Shown: piece by piece, positions 12,701 to 25,735 of the stretch
Numbering within the stretch: the first letter of the stretch is position 1
How the letters are laid out: each line of letters opens with the position of its first letter
Assembly: GCA_964016885.1 (NCBI GenBank)
Contig: OZ024743.1
Coordinates: 180,742,582-180,806,581, forward strand
Length of the DNA: 64,000 bases
Direction: 5' to 3'
Source of the DNA: Eledone cirrhosa
Lineage: Eukaryota > Mollusca > Cephalopoda > Octopoda > Eledonidae
The notes under the pieces: generated by a model
What the model saw: only the letters and a program-made list of their open reading frames with translations
What the model was told of the DNA's origin: nothing
The model's database searches: none
Translations under genes and position numbers: made by a program

Positions 12701-15700
12701 TGGTGGTGGCGGTGTTGTTGTTGTTGTAGTTGTTGTTGGTTGTGGTGTTGTTGTTGTAGTTGTTGTTGGTGGCGGTGTTGTAGTTGTAGTTGGTGGTGGC
12801 GGTGTTGTTGTTGTTGTAGTCGTTGTTGGTGGTGGTGTTGTTGTTGTAGTTGTTGTTGTTGTTGGTGGTGGTGTTGTAGTTGTAGTTGTTGTTGGTGGTG
12901 GTGTTGTAGTTGTAATTGTTGTTGGAGGTGTTGTTGTTGTAGTTGTTGTTGATGGTGGTGTTGTAGTTGTTGTTGGGGGTGGTGTTGTAGTTGTAGTTGT
13001 TGGTGGCGGTGGTGTTGTTGTTGTTGTTGGTGGTGGTGTTGTAGTTGTAGTTGTTGTTGGTGGTGGTGTTGTAGTTGTTGTTGGTGGTGGTGTTGTAGTT
13101 GTAGTTGTTGTTGGTGGTGGTGTTGTAGTTGTTGTTGTTGTTGGTGGTGTTGTTGTTGTAGTTGTTGTTGGTGGCGGTGTTGTAGTTGTAGTTGTTGTTG
13201 GTGGTGTTGTTGTAGTTGTAGTTGTTGTTGGTGTTGTAGTTGTAGTTGTTGTTGGTGGTGGTGTTGTAGTTGTTGTTGGTGGTGGTGTTGTTGTAGTTGT
13301 TGTTGGTGGCGGTGTTGTAGTTGTAGTTGTTGTTGGTGGTGTTGTTGTTGTTGTTGTTGTAGTTGTTGTTGGTGTTGTAGTTGTAGTTGTTGTTGGTGGT
13401 GGTGTTGTTGTTGTAGTTGTTGTTGGTGGTGGTGTTGTAGTTGTACTTGTTGGTGGCGGTGGTGTTGTAGTTGTAGTTGTTGTTGTTGGTGGTGGTGTTG
13501 TAGTTGTAGTTGTTGTTGGTGGTGGTGTTGTAGTTGTTGTTGTTGTTGGTGGTTTTGTTGTTGTTGTAGTTGTAGTTGTTGTTGGTGTTGTAGTTGTAGT
13601 TGTTGTTGGTGGTGGTGTTGTAGTTGTTGTTGGTGGTGGTGTTGTTGTAGTTGTTGTTGGTGGCGGTGTTGTAGTTGTTGTTGTTGTTGGTGGTTTTGTT
13701 GTTGTTGTAGTTGTTGTTGGTGGCGGTGTTGTAGTTGTAGTTGTTGTTGGTGGTGTTGTTGTTGTTGTAGTTGTAGTTGTTGTTGGTGTTGTAGTTGTAG
13801 TTGTTGTTGGTGGTGGTGTTGTAGTTGTTGTTGTTGTTGGTGGTTTTGTTGTTGTTGTAGTTGTTGTTGGTGGTGGTGTTGTAGTTGTAGTTGTTGTTGG
13901 TGGTGGTGTTGTAGTTGTAGTTGTTGTTGGTGGTGGTGTTGTAGTTGTTGTTGTTGTTGGTGGTTTTGTTGTTGTTGTAGTTGTTGTTGGTGGCGGTGTT
14001 GTAGTTGTAGTTGTTGTTGGTGGTGTTGTTGTTGTTGTAGTTGTAGTTGTTGTTGGTGTTGTAGTTGTAGTTGTTGTTGGTGGTGGTGTTGTAGTTGTTG
14101 TTGGTGGTGGTGGTGGTGTTGTTGTTGTAGTTGTTGTTGGTGGCGGTGTTGTAGTTGTAGTTGTTGTTGGTGGTGTTGTTGTTGTTGTAGTTGTAGTTGT
14201 TGGTGTTGAAGTTGTTGTTGGTGGTGGTGTTGTAGTTGTTGTTGGTGGTGGTGGTGGTGTTGTTGTTGTAGTTGTTGTTGGTGGCGGTGTTGTAGTTGTA
14301 GTTGTTGTTGGTGGTGTTGTTGTTGTCGTAGTTGTAGTTGTTGTTGGTGTTGTAGTTGTAGTTGTTGTTGGTGGTGGTGTTGTAGTTGTTGTTGGTGGTG
14401 GTGTTGTTGTAGTTGTTGTTGGTGGCGGTGTTGTAGTTGTAGTTGTTGTTGGTGGTGTTGTTGTTGTTGTAGTTGTAGTTGTTGGTGTTGTAGTTGTTGT
14501 TGGTGGTGGTGGTGTTGTTGTAGTTGTTGTTGGTGGCGGTGTTGTAGTTGTAGTTGTTGTGGGTGGTGTTGTTGTTGTTGTAGTTGTTGTTGGTGTTGTA
14601 GTTGTAGTTGTTGCTGGTGGCGGTGTTGTAGTTGTTGCTGGTGGTGTTGTTGTTGTAGTTGTTGTTGGTGGTGGTGTTGTAGTTGTTGTTGGTGGTGGTG
14701 TTGTAGTTGTAGTTGGTGGTGGTGGTGGTGTTGTTGTTGTAGTTGTAGTTGTTGTTGTTGGTGGTGTTGCAGTTGTTGTTGGTGGTGGTTGTGGTGTTGT
14801 TGTTGTAGTTGTAGTTGTTAGTGGTGGTGTTGTAGTTGTAGTTGTTGTTAGTGGTGGTGTTGTAGTTGTAGTTGTTGTTGGTGGTGTTGTTGTTGTAGTT
14901 GTTGTTGGTGGTGGTGGTGGTGTTGTTGTTGTAGTTGTAGTTGTTGGTGTTGGTGGTGTTGTAGTTGTAGTTGTTGTTGGTGGTGGTGTTGTAGTTGTAG
15001 TTGTTGGTGGTGGTGTTGTAGTTGTTGTTGTTGGTGGTGGTGTTGTATTTGTTGTAGTTGTTGTTGGTGGTGGTGGTGTTGTAGTTGTAGTTGTTGTTGT
15101 TGGTGGTGTTGTAGTTGTAGTTGTTGGTGGTGGTGGTGTTGTTGTTGTTGTTGGTGGTGGTGGTGTTGTAGTTGTAATTGTTGTTGGTGGTGGTGTTGTT
15201 GTAGTTGTAGTTGTTGTTGGTGGTGGTGTTGTAGTTGTAGTTGTTGTTGGTGGTGGTCGTGTTGTTGTTGTAGTTGTTGTTGGTGGTGGTGTTGTTGTTG
15301 TAGTTGTTGTTGGTGGTGGTGGTGTTGTAGTTGTAGTTGTTGTTGGTGGTGGTCTTGTAGTTGTAGTTGTTGGTGGTGTTGTAGTTGTAGTTGTTGTTGT
15401 TGGTGGTGGTGTTGTAGTTGTAGTTGTTGTTGTTGGTGGTGGTGTTGTAGTTGTAGTTGTTGTTGGTGGTGGTGTTGTAGTTGTAGTTGTTGTTTGTGGT
15501 GGTGTTGTAGTTGTAGTTGTTGTTGTTGGTGGTGTTGTAGTTGTAGTTGTTGTTGGTGGTGGTGTTGTTGTTGTAGTTGTTGTTGTTGGTGGTGTTGTAG
15601 TTGTGGTTGTTGTTGGTGGTGGTGTTGTTGTTGTAGTTGGTGGTGGTGTTGTAGTTGTTGTTGTTGGTGGTGGTGTTGTTGTTGTTGTTGTTGTTGGTGG

Positions 15701-18700
15701 TGTTGTAGTTGTAGTTGGTGGTGGTGTTGTAGTTGTAGTTGTTGGTGGTGGTGGTGGTGTTGTAGTTGTAGTTGTTGGTGGTGGTGGTGTTGTAGTTGTA
15801 GTTGTTGGTGGTGGTGTTGTAGTTGTTGTTGGTGGTTGTGTTGTAGTTGTTGTTGTTGTTGGTGGTGTTGTTGTTGTTGTTGGTGGTGGTGTTGTAGTTG
15901 TAGTTGGTGGTGGTGTTGTAGTTGTAGTTGTTGGAGGTGGTGGTGGTGTTGTAGTTGTAGTTGTTGGTGGTGGTGGTGTTGTAGTTGTAGTTGTTGGTGG
16001 TGGTGGTGGTGTTGTTGTAGTTGTTGTTGGTGGTGGTGGTGTTGTTGTAGTCGTTGTTGGTGGTGGTGGTGTTGTTGTAGTTGTTGGTGGTGGTGGTGCT
16101 GTAGTTGTAGTTGTTGGTGGTGGTGGTGTTGTTCTTGTAGTTGTATGTGGTGGTGGTGTTGTAGTTGTAGTTGTTGTTGGTGGTGGTGTTGTAGTTGTTG
16201 TTGGTGATGGTGTTGTTGTTGTAGTTGTTGGTGGCGGTGGTGTTGTAGTTGTAGTTGTTGGTGGTGGCGGTGTTGTTGTTGTTGTAGTTGTTGTTGTAGT
16301 TGTAGTTGGTGGTGTTGTTGTTGTTGTAGTTGTAGTTGTTGTTGGTGGTGGTGTTGTTGTTGTAGTTGTTGTTGGTGGTGGTGTTGTAGTTGTAGTTGTT
16401 GTTGGTGGTGGTGTTGTAGTTGTAGTTGTTGTTGGTGGTGGTGTTGTAGTTGTTGTTGTTGTTGGTGGTGTTGTTGTTGTAGTTGTTGTTGGTGGCGGTG
16501 TTGTAGTTGTAGTTGTTGTTGGTGGTGTTGTTGTTGTTGTAGTTGTTGTTGGTGGTGGTGTTGTAGTTGTAGTTGTTGTTGGTGGTGTTGTTGTTGTTGT
16601 AGTTGTAGTTGTTGGTGTTGAAGTTGTTGTTGGTGGTGGTGTTGTAGTTGTTGTTGGTGGTGGTGGTGGTGTTGTTGTTGTAGTTGTTGTTGGTGGCGGT
16701 GTTGTAGTTGTAGTTGTTGTTGGTGGTGTTGTTGTTGTCGTAGTTGTAGTTGTTGTTGGTGTTGTAGTTGTAGTTGTTGTTGGTGGTGGTGTTGTAGTTG
16801 TTGTTGGTGGTGGTGTTGTTGTAGTTGTTGTTGGTGGCGGTGTTGTAGTTGTAGTTGTTGTTGGTGGTGTTGTTGTTGTTGTAGTTGTAGTTGTTGGTGT
16901 TGTAGTTGTTGTTGGTGGTGGTGGTGTTGTTGTAGTTGTTGTTGGTGGCGGTGTTGTAGTTGTAGTTGTTGTTGGTGGTGTTGTTGTTGTTGTAGTTGTT
17001 GTTGGTGTTGTAGTTGTAGTTGTTGCTGGTGGCGGTGTTGTAGTTGTTGCTGGTGGTGTTGTTGTTGTAGTTGTTGTTGGTGGTGGTGTTGTAGTTGTAG
17101 TTGGTGGTGGTGGTGGTGTTGTTGTTGTAGTTGTAGTTGTTGTTGTTGGTGGTGTTGCAGTTGTTGTTGGTGGTGGTTGTGGTGTTGTTGTTGTAGTTGT
17201 AGTTGTTAGTGGTGGTGTTGTAGTTGTAGTTGTTGTTAGTGGTGGTGTTGTAGTTGTAGTTGTTGTTGGTGGTGTTGTTGTTGTAGTTGTTGTTGGTGGT
17301 GGTGGTGGTGTTGTTGTTGTAGTTGTAGTTGTTGGTGTTGGTGGTGTTGTAGTTGTAGTTGTTGTTGGTGGTGGTGTTGTAGTTGTAGTTGTTGGTGGTG
17401 GTGTTGTAGTTGTTGTTGTTGGTGGTGGTGTTGTATTTGTTGTAGTTGTTGTTGGTAGTGGTGGTGTTGTAGTTGTAGTTGTTGTTGTTGGTGGTGTTGT
17501 AGTTGTAGTTGTTGGTGGTGGTGGTGTTGTTGTTGTTGTTGGTGGTGGTGGTGTTGTAGTTGTAGTTGTTGTTGGTGGTGGTGTTGTTGTAGTTGTAGTT
17601 GTTGTTGGTGGTGGTGTTGTAGTTGTAGTTGTTGTTGGTGGTGGTCGTGTTGTTGTTGTAGTTGTTGTTGGTGGTGGTGTTGTTGTTGTAGTTGTTGTTG
17701 GTGGTGGTGGTGTTGTAGTTGTAGTTGTTGTTGGTGGTGGTGTTGTAGTTGTAGTTGTTGGTGGTGTTGTAGTTGTAGTTGTTGTTGTTGGTGGTGGTGT
17801 TGTAGTTGTAGTTGTTGTTGTTGGTGGTGGTGTTGTAGTTGTAGTTGTTGTTGGTGGTGGTGTTGTAGTTGTAGTTGTTGTTTGTGGTGGTGTTGTAGTT
17901 GTAGTTGTTGTTGTTGGTGGTGTTGTAGTTGTAGTTGTTGTTGGTGGTGGTGTTGTTGTTGTAGTTGTTGGTGGCGGTGGTGTTGTAGTTGTAGTTGTTG
18001 GTGGTGGCGGTGTTGTTGTTGTTGTAGTTGTTGTTGTAGTTGTAGTTGGTGGTGTTGTTGTTGTTGTAGTTGTAGTTGTTGTTGGTGGTGGTGTTGTTGT
18101 TGTAGTTGTTGTTGGTGGTGGTGTTGTAGTTGTAGTTGTTGTTGGTGGTGGTGTTGTAGTTGTAGTTGTTGTTGGTGGTGGTGTTGTAGTTGTTGTTGTT
18201 GTTGGTGGTGTTGTTGTTGTAGTTGTTGATGGTGGCGGTGTTGTAGTTGTAGTTGTTGTTGGTGGTGTTGTTGTTGTTGTAGTTGTTGTTGGTGGTGGTG
18301 TTGTAGTTGTAGTTGTTGTTGGTGGTGTTGTTGTTGTTGTAGTTGTAGTTGTTGGTGTTGAAGTTGTTGTTGGTGGTGGTGTTGTAGTTGTTGTTGGTGG
18401 TGGTGGTGGTGTTGTTGTTGTAGTTGTTGTTGGTGGCGGTGTTGTAGTTGTAGTTGTTGTTGGTGGTGTTGTTGTTGTCGTAGTTGTAGTTGTTGTTGGT
18501 GTTGTAGTTGTAGTTGTTGTTGGTGGTGGTGTTGTAGTTGTTGTTGGTGGTGGTGTTGTTGTAGTTGTTGTTGGTGGCGGTGTTGTAGTTGTAGTTGTTG
18601 TTGGTGGTGTTGTTGTTGTTGTAGTTGTAGTTGTTGGTGTTGTAGTTGTTGTTGGTGGTGGTGGTGTTGTTGTAGTTGTTGTTGGTGGCGGTGTTGTAGT

Positions 18701-21700
18701 TGTAGTTGTTGTTGGTGGTGTTGTTGTTGTTGTAGTTGTTGTTGGTGTTGTAGTTGTAGTTGTTGCTGGTGGCGGTGTTGTAGTTGTTGCTGGTGGTGTT
18801 GTTGTTGTAGTTGTTGTTGGTGGTGGTGTTGTAGTTGTTGTTGGTGGTGGTGTTGTAGTTGTAGTTGTTGGTGGTGGTGGTGTTGTTGTTGTAGTTGTAG
18901 TTGTTGTTGTTGGTGGTGTTGCAGTTGTTGTTGGTGGTGGTTGTGGTGTTGTTGTTGTAGTTGTAGTTGTTAGTGGTGGTGTTGTAGTTGTAGTTGTTGT
19001 TAGTGGTGGTGTTGTAGTTGTAGTTGTTGTTGGTGGTGTTGTTGTTGTAGTTGTTGTTGGTGGTGGTGGTGGTGTTGTTGTTGTAGTTGTAGTTGTTGGT
19101 GTTGGTGGTGTTGTAGTTGTAGTTGTTGTTGGTGGTGGTGTTGTAGTTGTAGTTGTTGGTGGTGGTGTTGTAGTTGTTGTTGTTGGTGGTGGTGTTGTAT
19201 TTGTTGTAGTTGTTGTTGGTGGTGGTGGTGTTGTAGTTGTAGTTGTTGTTGTTGGTGGTGTTGTAGTTGTAGTTGTTGGTGGTGGTGGTGTTGTTGTTGT
19301 TGTTGGTGGTGGTGGTGTTGTAGTTGTAGTTGTTGTTGGTGGTGGTGTTGTTGTAGTTGTAGTTGTTGTTGGTGGTGGTGTTGTAGTTGTAGTTGTTGTT
19401 GGTGGTGGTCGTGTTGTTGTTGTAGTTGTTGTTGGTGGTGGTGTTGTTGTTGTAGTTGTTGTTGGTGGTGGTGGTGTTGTAGTTGTAGTTGTTGTTGGTG
19501 GTGGTGTTGTAGTTGTAGTTGTTGGTGGTGTTGTAGTTGTAGTTGTTGTTGTTGGTGGTGGTGTTGTAGTTGTAGTTGTTGTTGTTGGTGGTGGTGTTGT
19601 AGTTGTAGTTGTTGTTGGTGGTGGTGTTGTAGTTGTAGTTGTTGTTTGTGGTGGTGTTGTAGTTGTAGTTGTTGTTGTTGGTGGTGTTGTAGTTGTAGTT
19701 GTTGTTCGTGGTGGTGTTGTTGTTGTAGTTGTTGTTGTTGGTGGTGTTGTAGTTGTGGTTGTTGTTGGTGGTGGTGTTGTTGTTGTAGTTGGTGGTGGTG
19801 TTGTAGTTGTTGTTGTTGGTGGTGGTGTTGTTGTTGTTGTTGTTGTTGGTGGTGTTGTAGTTGTAGTTGTTGGTGGTGTTGTAGTTGTAGTTGTTGGTGG
19901 TGGTGGTGGTGTTGTAGTTGTAGTTGTTGGTGGTGGTGGTGTTGTAGTTGTAGTTGTTGGTGGTGGTGTTGTAGTTGTTGTTGGTGGTTGTGTTGTAGTT
20001 GTTGTTGTTGTTGGTGGTGTTGTTGTTGTTGTTGGTGGTGGTGTTGTAGTTGTAGTTGGTGGTGGTGTTGTAGTTGTAGTTGTTGGAGGTGGTGGTGGTG
20101 TTGTAGTTGTAGTTGTTGGTGGTGGTGGTGTTGTAGTTGTAGTTGTTGGTGGTGGTGGTGGTGTTGTTGTAGTTGTTGTTGGTGGTGGTGGTGTTGTTGT
20201 AGTCGTTGTTGGTGGTGGTGGTGTTGTTGTAGTTGTTGGTGGTGGTGGTGCTGTAGTTGTAGTTGTTGGTGGTGGTGGTGTTGTTCTTGTAGTTGTATGT
20301 GGTGGTGGTGTTGTAGTTGTAGTTGTTGTTGGTGGTGGTGTTGTAGTTGTTGTTGGTGATGGTGTTGTTGTTGTAGTTGTTGGTGGCGGTGGTGTTGTAG
20401 TTGTAGTTGTTGGTGGTGGCGGTGTTGTTGTTGTTGTAGTTGTTGTTGTAGTTGTAGTTGGTGGTGTTGTTGTTGTTGTAGTTGTAGTTGTTGTTGGTGG
20501 TGGTGTTATTGTTGTAGTTGTTGTTGGTGGTGGTGTTGTAGTTGTAGTTGTTGTTGGTGGTGGTGTTGTAGTTGTAGTTGTTGTTGGTGGTGGTGTTGTA
20601 GTTGTTGTTGTTGTTGGTGGTGTTGTTGTTGTAGTTGTTGTTGGTGGCGGTGTTGTAGTTGTAGTTGTTGTTGGTGGTGTTGTTGTTGTTGTAGTTGTTG
20701 TTGGTGGTGGTGTTGTAGTTGTAGTTGTTGTTGGTGGTGGTGTTGTAGTTGTAGTTGTTGTTGGTGGTGGTGTTGTAGTTGTAGTTGTTGTTGGTGGCGG
20801 TGTTGTAGTTGTAGTTGGTGGTGGCGGTGTTGTTGTTGTTGTAGTTGTTGTTGGTTGTGGTGTTGTTGTTGTAGTTGTTGTTGGTGGCGGTGTTGTAGTT
20901 ATAGTTGGTGGTGGCGGTGTTGTTGTTGTTGTAGTTGTTGTTGGTGGTGGTGTTGTTGTTGTAGTTGTTGTTGTTGGTGGTGGTGTTGTAGTTGTAGTTG
21001 TTGTTGGTGGTGGTGTTGTAGTTGTAGTTGTTGTTGGTGGTGTTGTTGTTGTAGTTGTTGTTGGTGGTGGTGTTGTAGTTGTAGTTGTTGTTGGTGGTGG
21101 TGTTGTAGTTGTTGTTGTTGTAGTTGTAGTTGTTGTTGGTGGTGGTGTTGTAGTTGTTGTTGTTGTAGTTGTAGTTGTTGTTGGGGGTGGTGTTGTAGTT
21201 GTAGTTGTTGGCGGCGGTGGTGTTGTAGTTGTAGTTGTTGGTGGTGGTGTTGTAGTTGTAGTTGTTGTTGGTGGTGGTGTTGTAGTTGTTGTTGTTGTTG
21301 GTGGTGTTGTTGTTGTAGTTGTTGTTGGTGGCGGTGTTGTAGTTGTTGTTGGTGGTGTTGTTGTTGTTGTAGTTGTAGTTGTTGTTGGTGTTGTAGTTGT
21401 AGTTGTTGCTGGTGGCGGTGTTGTTGTTGTAGTTGTTGTTGGTGGTGGTCGTGTTGTTGTTGTAGTTGTTGTTGGTGGCGGTGTTGTAGTTGTAGTTGTT
21501 GTTGGTGGTGTTGTTGTTGTTGTAGTTGTAGTTGTTGTTGGTAGTGTTGTTGTTGTTGTAGTTGTAGTTGTTGGTGTTGTAGTTGTTGTTGGTGGTGGTG
21601 TTGTTGTAGTTGTTGTTGGTGGCGGTGTTGTAGTTGTAGTTGTTGTTGGTGGTGTTGTTGTTGTCGTAGTTGTAGTTGTTGTTGGTGTTGTAGTTGTAGT

Positions 21701-24700
21701 TGTTGTTGGTGGCGGTGTTGTAGTTGTTGCTGGTGGTGGTGTTGTTGTAGTTGTTGTTGGTGGCGGTGTTGTAGTTGTAGTTGTTGTTGGTGGTGTTGTT
21801 GTTGTTGTAGTTGTAGTTGTTGGTGTTGTAGGTGTTGTTGGTGGTGGTGTTGTTGTAGTTGTTGTTGGTGGCGGTGTTGTAGTTGTAGTTGTTGTTGGTG
21901 GTGTTGTTGTTGTCGTAGTTGTAGTTGTTGTTGGTGTTGTAGTTGTAGTTGTTGTTGGTGGTGGTGTTGTTGCAGTTGTTGTTGGTGGCGGTGTTGTAGT
22001 TGTAGTTGTTGTTGGTGGTGTTGTTGTTGTCGTAGTTGTAGTTGTTGTTGGTGTTGTAGTTGTAGTTGTTGCTGGTGGCGGTGTTGTTGTTGTAGTTGTT
22101 GTTGGTGGTGGTCGTGTTGTTGTTGTAGTTGTTGTTGGTGGTGGTGTTGTAGTTGTTGTTGGTGGTGGTGTTGTAGTTGTAGTTGGTGGTGGTGGTGGTG
22201 TTGTTGTTGTAGTTGTAGTTGTTGTTGTTGGTGGTGTTGTAGTTGTTGTTGGTGGTGGTGGTGGTGTTGTTGTTGTAGTTGTAGTTGTTGTTAGTGGTGG
22301 TGTTGTAGTTGTAGTTGTAGTTGTTGTTAGTGGTGGTGTTGTAGTTGTAGTTGTTGTTGGTGGTGTTGTTGTTGTAGTTGTTGTTGGTGGTGGTGGTGGT
22401 GTTGTTGTTGTAGTTGTAGTTGTTGGTGTTGGTGGTGTTGTAGTTGTAGTTGTTGTTGGTGGTGGTGTTGTAGTTGTAGTTGTTGGTGGTGGTGTTGTAG
22501 TTGTAGTTGTTGTTGGTGGTGGTGTTGTTGTTGTAGTTGTTGTTGGTGGTGGTGTTTTAGTTGTAGTTGTTGGTGGTGGTGGTGTTGTAGTTGTAGTTGT
22601 TGTTGGTGGTGGTGTTGTTGTTGTAGTTGTTGTTGGTGGTGGTGGTGGTGTTGTAGTTGTAGTTGTAGTTGTTGTTGGTGGTGGTGTTGTAGTTGTAGTT
22701 GTTGTTGGTGGTGGTGTTGTAGTTGTAGTTGTTGGTGGTGGTGTTGTAGTTGTTGTTGGTGGTTGTGTTGTAGTTGTTGTTGTTGTTGGTGGTGTTGTTG
22801 TTGTTGTTGGTGGTGGTGTTGTAGTTGTAGTTGGTGGTGGTGTTGTAGTTGTAGTTGTTGGAGGTGGTGGTGGTGTTGTAGTTGTAGTTGTTGGTGGTGG
22901 TGGTGTTGTAGTTGTAGTTGTTGGTGGTGGTGGTGGTGTTGTTGTAGTTGTTGTTGGTGGTGGTGGTGTTGTTGTAGTCGTTGTTGGTGGTGGTGGTGTT
23001 GTTGTAGTTGTTGGTGGTGGTGGTGCTGTAGTTGTAGTTGTTGGTGGTGGTGGTGTTGTTCTTGTAGTTGTATGTGGTGGTGGTGTTGTAGTTGTAGTTG
23101 TTGTTGGTGGTGGTGTTGTAGTTGTTGTTGGTGATGGTGTTGTTGTTGTAGTTGTTGGTGGCGGTGGTGTTGTAGTTGTAGTTGTTGGTGGTGGCGGTGT
23201 TGTTGTTGTTGTAGTTGTTGTTGTAGTTGTAGTTGGTGGTGTTGTTGTTGTTGTAGTTGTAGTTGTTGTTGGTGGTGGTGTTGTTGTTGTTGTAGTTGTT
23301 GTTGGTGGTGGTGTTGTAGTTGTAGTTGTTGTTGGTGGTGGTGTTGTAGTTGTAGTTGTTGTTGGTGGTGGTGTTGTAGTTGTTGTTGTTGTTGGTGGTG
23401 TTGTTGTTGTAGTTGTTGTTGGTGGCGGTGTTGTAGTTGTAGTTGTTGTTGGTGGTGTTGTTGTTGTTGTAGTTGTTGTTGGTGGTGGTGTTGTAGTTGT
23501 AGTTGTTGTTGGTGGTGGTGTTGTAGTTGTAGTTGTTGTTGGTGGTGGTGTTGTAGTTGTAGTTGTTGTTGGTGGCGGTGTTGTAGTTGTAGTTGGTGGT
23601 GGCGGTGTTGTTGTTGTTGTAGTTGTTGTTGGTTGTGGTGTTGTTGTTGTAGTTGTTGTTGGTGGCGGTGTTGTAGTTGTAGTTGGTGGTGGCGGTGTTG
23701 TTGTTGTTGTAGTTGTTGTTGGTGGTGGTGTTGTTGTTGTAGTTGTTGTTGTTGGTGGTGGTGTTGTAGTTGTAGTTGTTGTTGGTGGTGGTGTTGTAGT
23801 TGTAGTTGTTGGTGGTGGTGTTGTTGTTGTAGTTGTTGTTGGTGGTGGTGTTGTAGTTGTAGTTGTTGTTGGTGGTGGTGTTGTAGTTGTTGTTGTTGTA
23901 GTTGTAGTTGTTGTTGGTGGTGGTGTTGTAGTTGTTGTTGTTGTAGTTGTAGTTGTTGTTGGGGGTGGTGTTGTAGTTGTAGTTGTTGGCGGCGGTGGTG
24001 TTGTAGTTGTAGTTGTTGGTGGTGGTGTTGTAGTTGTAGTTGTTGTTGGTGGTGGTGTTGTAGTTGTTGTTGTTGTTGGTGGTGTTGTTGTTGTAGTTGT
24101 TGTTGGTGGCGGTGTTGTAGTTGTTGTTGGTGGTGTTGTTGTTGTTGTAGTTGTAGTTGTTGTTGGTGTTGTAGTTGTAGTTGTTGTTGGTGGTGGTGTT
24201 GTAGTTGTTGTTGGTGGTGGTGTTGTTGTAGTTGTTGTTGGTGGCGGTGTTGTAGTTGTAGTTGTTGTTGGTGGTGTTGTTGTTGTTGTAGTTGTAGTTG
24301 TTGTTGGTAGTGTTGTTGTTGTTGTAGTTGTAGTTGTTGGTGTTGTTGTTGTTGGTGGTGGTGTTGTTGTAGTTGTTGTTGGTGGCGGTGTTGTAGTTGT
24401 AGTTGTTGTTGGTGGTGTTGTTGTTGTCGTAGTTGTAGTTGTTGTTGGTGTTGTAGTTGTAGTTGTTGTTGGTGGCGGTGTTGTAGTTGTTGCTGGTGGT
24501 GGTGTTGTTGTAGTTGTTGTTGGTGGCGGTGTTGTAGTTGTAGTTGTTGTTGGTGGTGTTGTTGTTGTTGTAGTTGTAGTTGTTGGTGTTGTAGGTGTTG
24601 TTGGTGGTGGTGTTGTTGTAGTTGTTGTTGGTGGCGGTGTTGTAGTTGTAGTTGTTGTTGGTGGTGTTGTTGTTGTCGTAGTTGTAGTTGTTGTTGGTGT

Positions 24701-25693
24701 TGTAGTTGTAGTTGTTGTTGGTGGTGGTGTTGTTGCACTTGTTGTTGGTGGCGGTGTTGTAGTTGTAGTTGTTGTTGGTGGTGTTGTTGTTGTCGTAGTT
24801 GTAGTTGTTGTTGGTGTTGTAGTTGTAGTTGTTGCTGGTGGCGGTGTTGTTGTTGTAGTTGTTGTTGGTGGTGGTCGTGTTGTTGTTGTAGTTGTTGTTG
24901 GTGGTGGTGTTGTAGTTGTTGTTGGTGGTGGTGTTGTAGTTGTAGTTGGTGGTGGTGGTGGTGTTGTTGTTGTAGTTGTAGTTGTTGTTGTTGGTGGTGT
25001 TGTAGTTGTTGTTGGTGGTGGTGGTGGTGTTGTTGTTGTAGTTGTAGTTGTTGTTAGTGGTGGTGTTGTAGTTGTAGTTGTAGTTGTTGTTAGTGGTGGT
25101 GTTGTAGTTGTAGTTGTTGTTGGTGGTGTTGTTGTTGTAGTTGTTGTTGGTGGTGGTGGTGGTGTTGTTGTTGTAGTTGTAGTTGTTGGTGTTGGTGGTG
25201 TTGTAGTTGTAGTTGTTGTTGGTGGTGGTGTTGTAGTTGTAGTTGTTGGTGGTGGTGTTGTAGTTGTAGTTGTTGTTGGTGGTGGTGTTGTTGTTGTAGT
25301 TGTTGTTGGTGGTGGTGTTGTAGTTGTAGTTGTTGGTGGTGGTGGTGTTGTAGTTGTAGTTGTTGTTGGTGGTGGTGTTGTTGTTGTAGTTGTTGTTGGT
25401 GGTGGTGGTGGTGTTGTAGTTGTAGTTGTAGTTGTTGTTGGTGGTGTTGTTGTTGTAGTTGTTGTTGGTGGTTGTGTTGTAGTTGTAGTTGTTGTTGGTG
25501 GTGGTGGTGGTGTTGTAGTTGTAGTTGTTGGTGTTGGTGGTGTTGTAGTTGTAGTTGTTGTTGGTGGTGGTGGTGGTGTTGTAGTTGTAGTTGTTGGTGT
25601 TGGTGGTGTTGTAGTTGTAGCTGTTGTTGGTGGTGGTGTTGTAGTTGTAGTTGTTGTTGGTGGTGGTGTTGTAGTTGTAGTTGTTGTTGGTGG

Positions 25694-25735
<42 letters not shown>

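Noticed and set aside
22327..24738. 803-codon Gln/Leu/His frame on the minus strand
   Set aside because: It starts at a GTG created by a single GCACTT variant and stops at a GTTAGT variant. It is the third reading of the same triplets, and equivalent blocks elsewhere lack the start.
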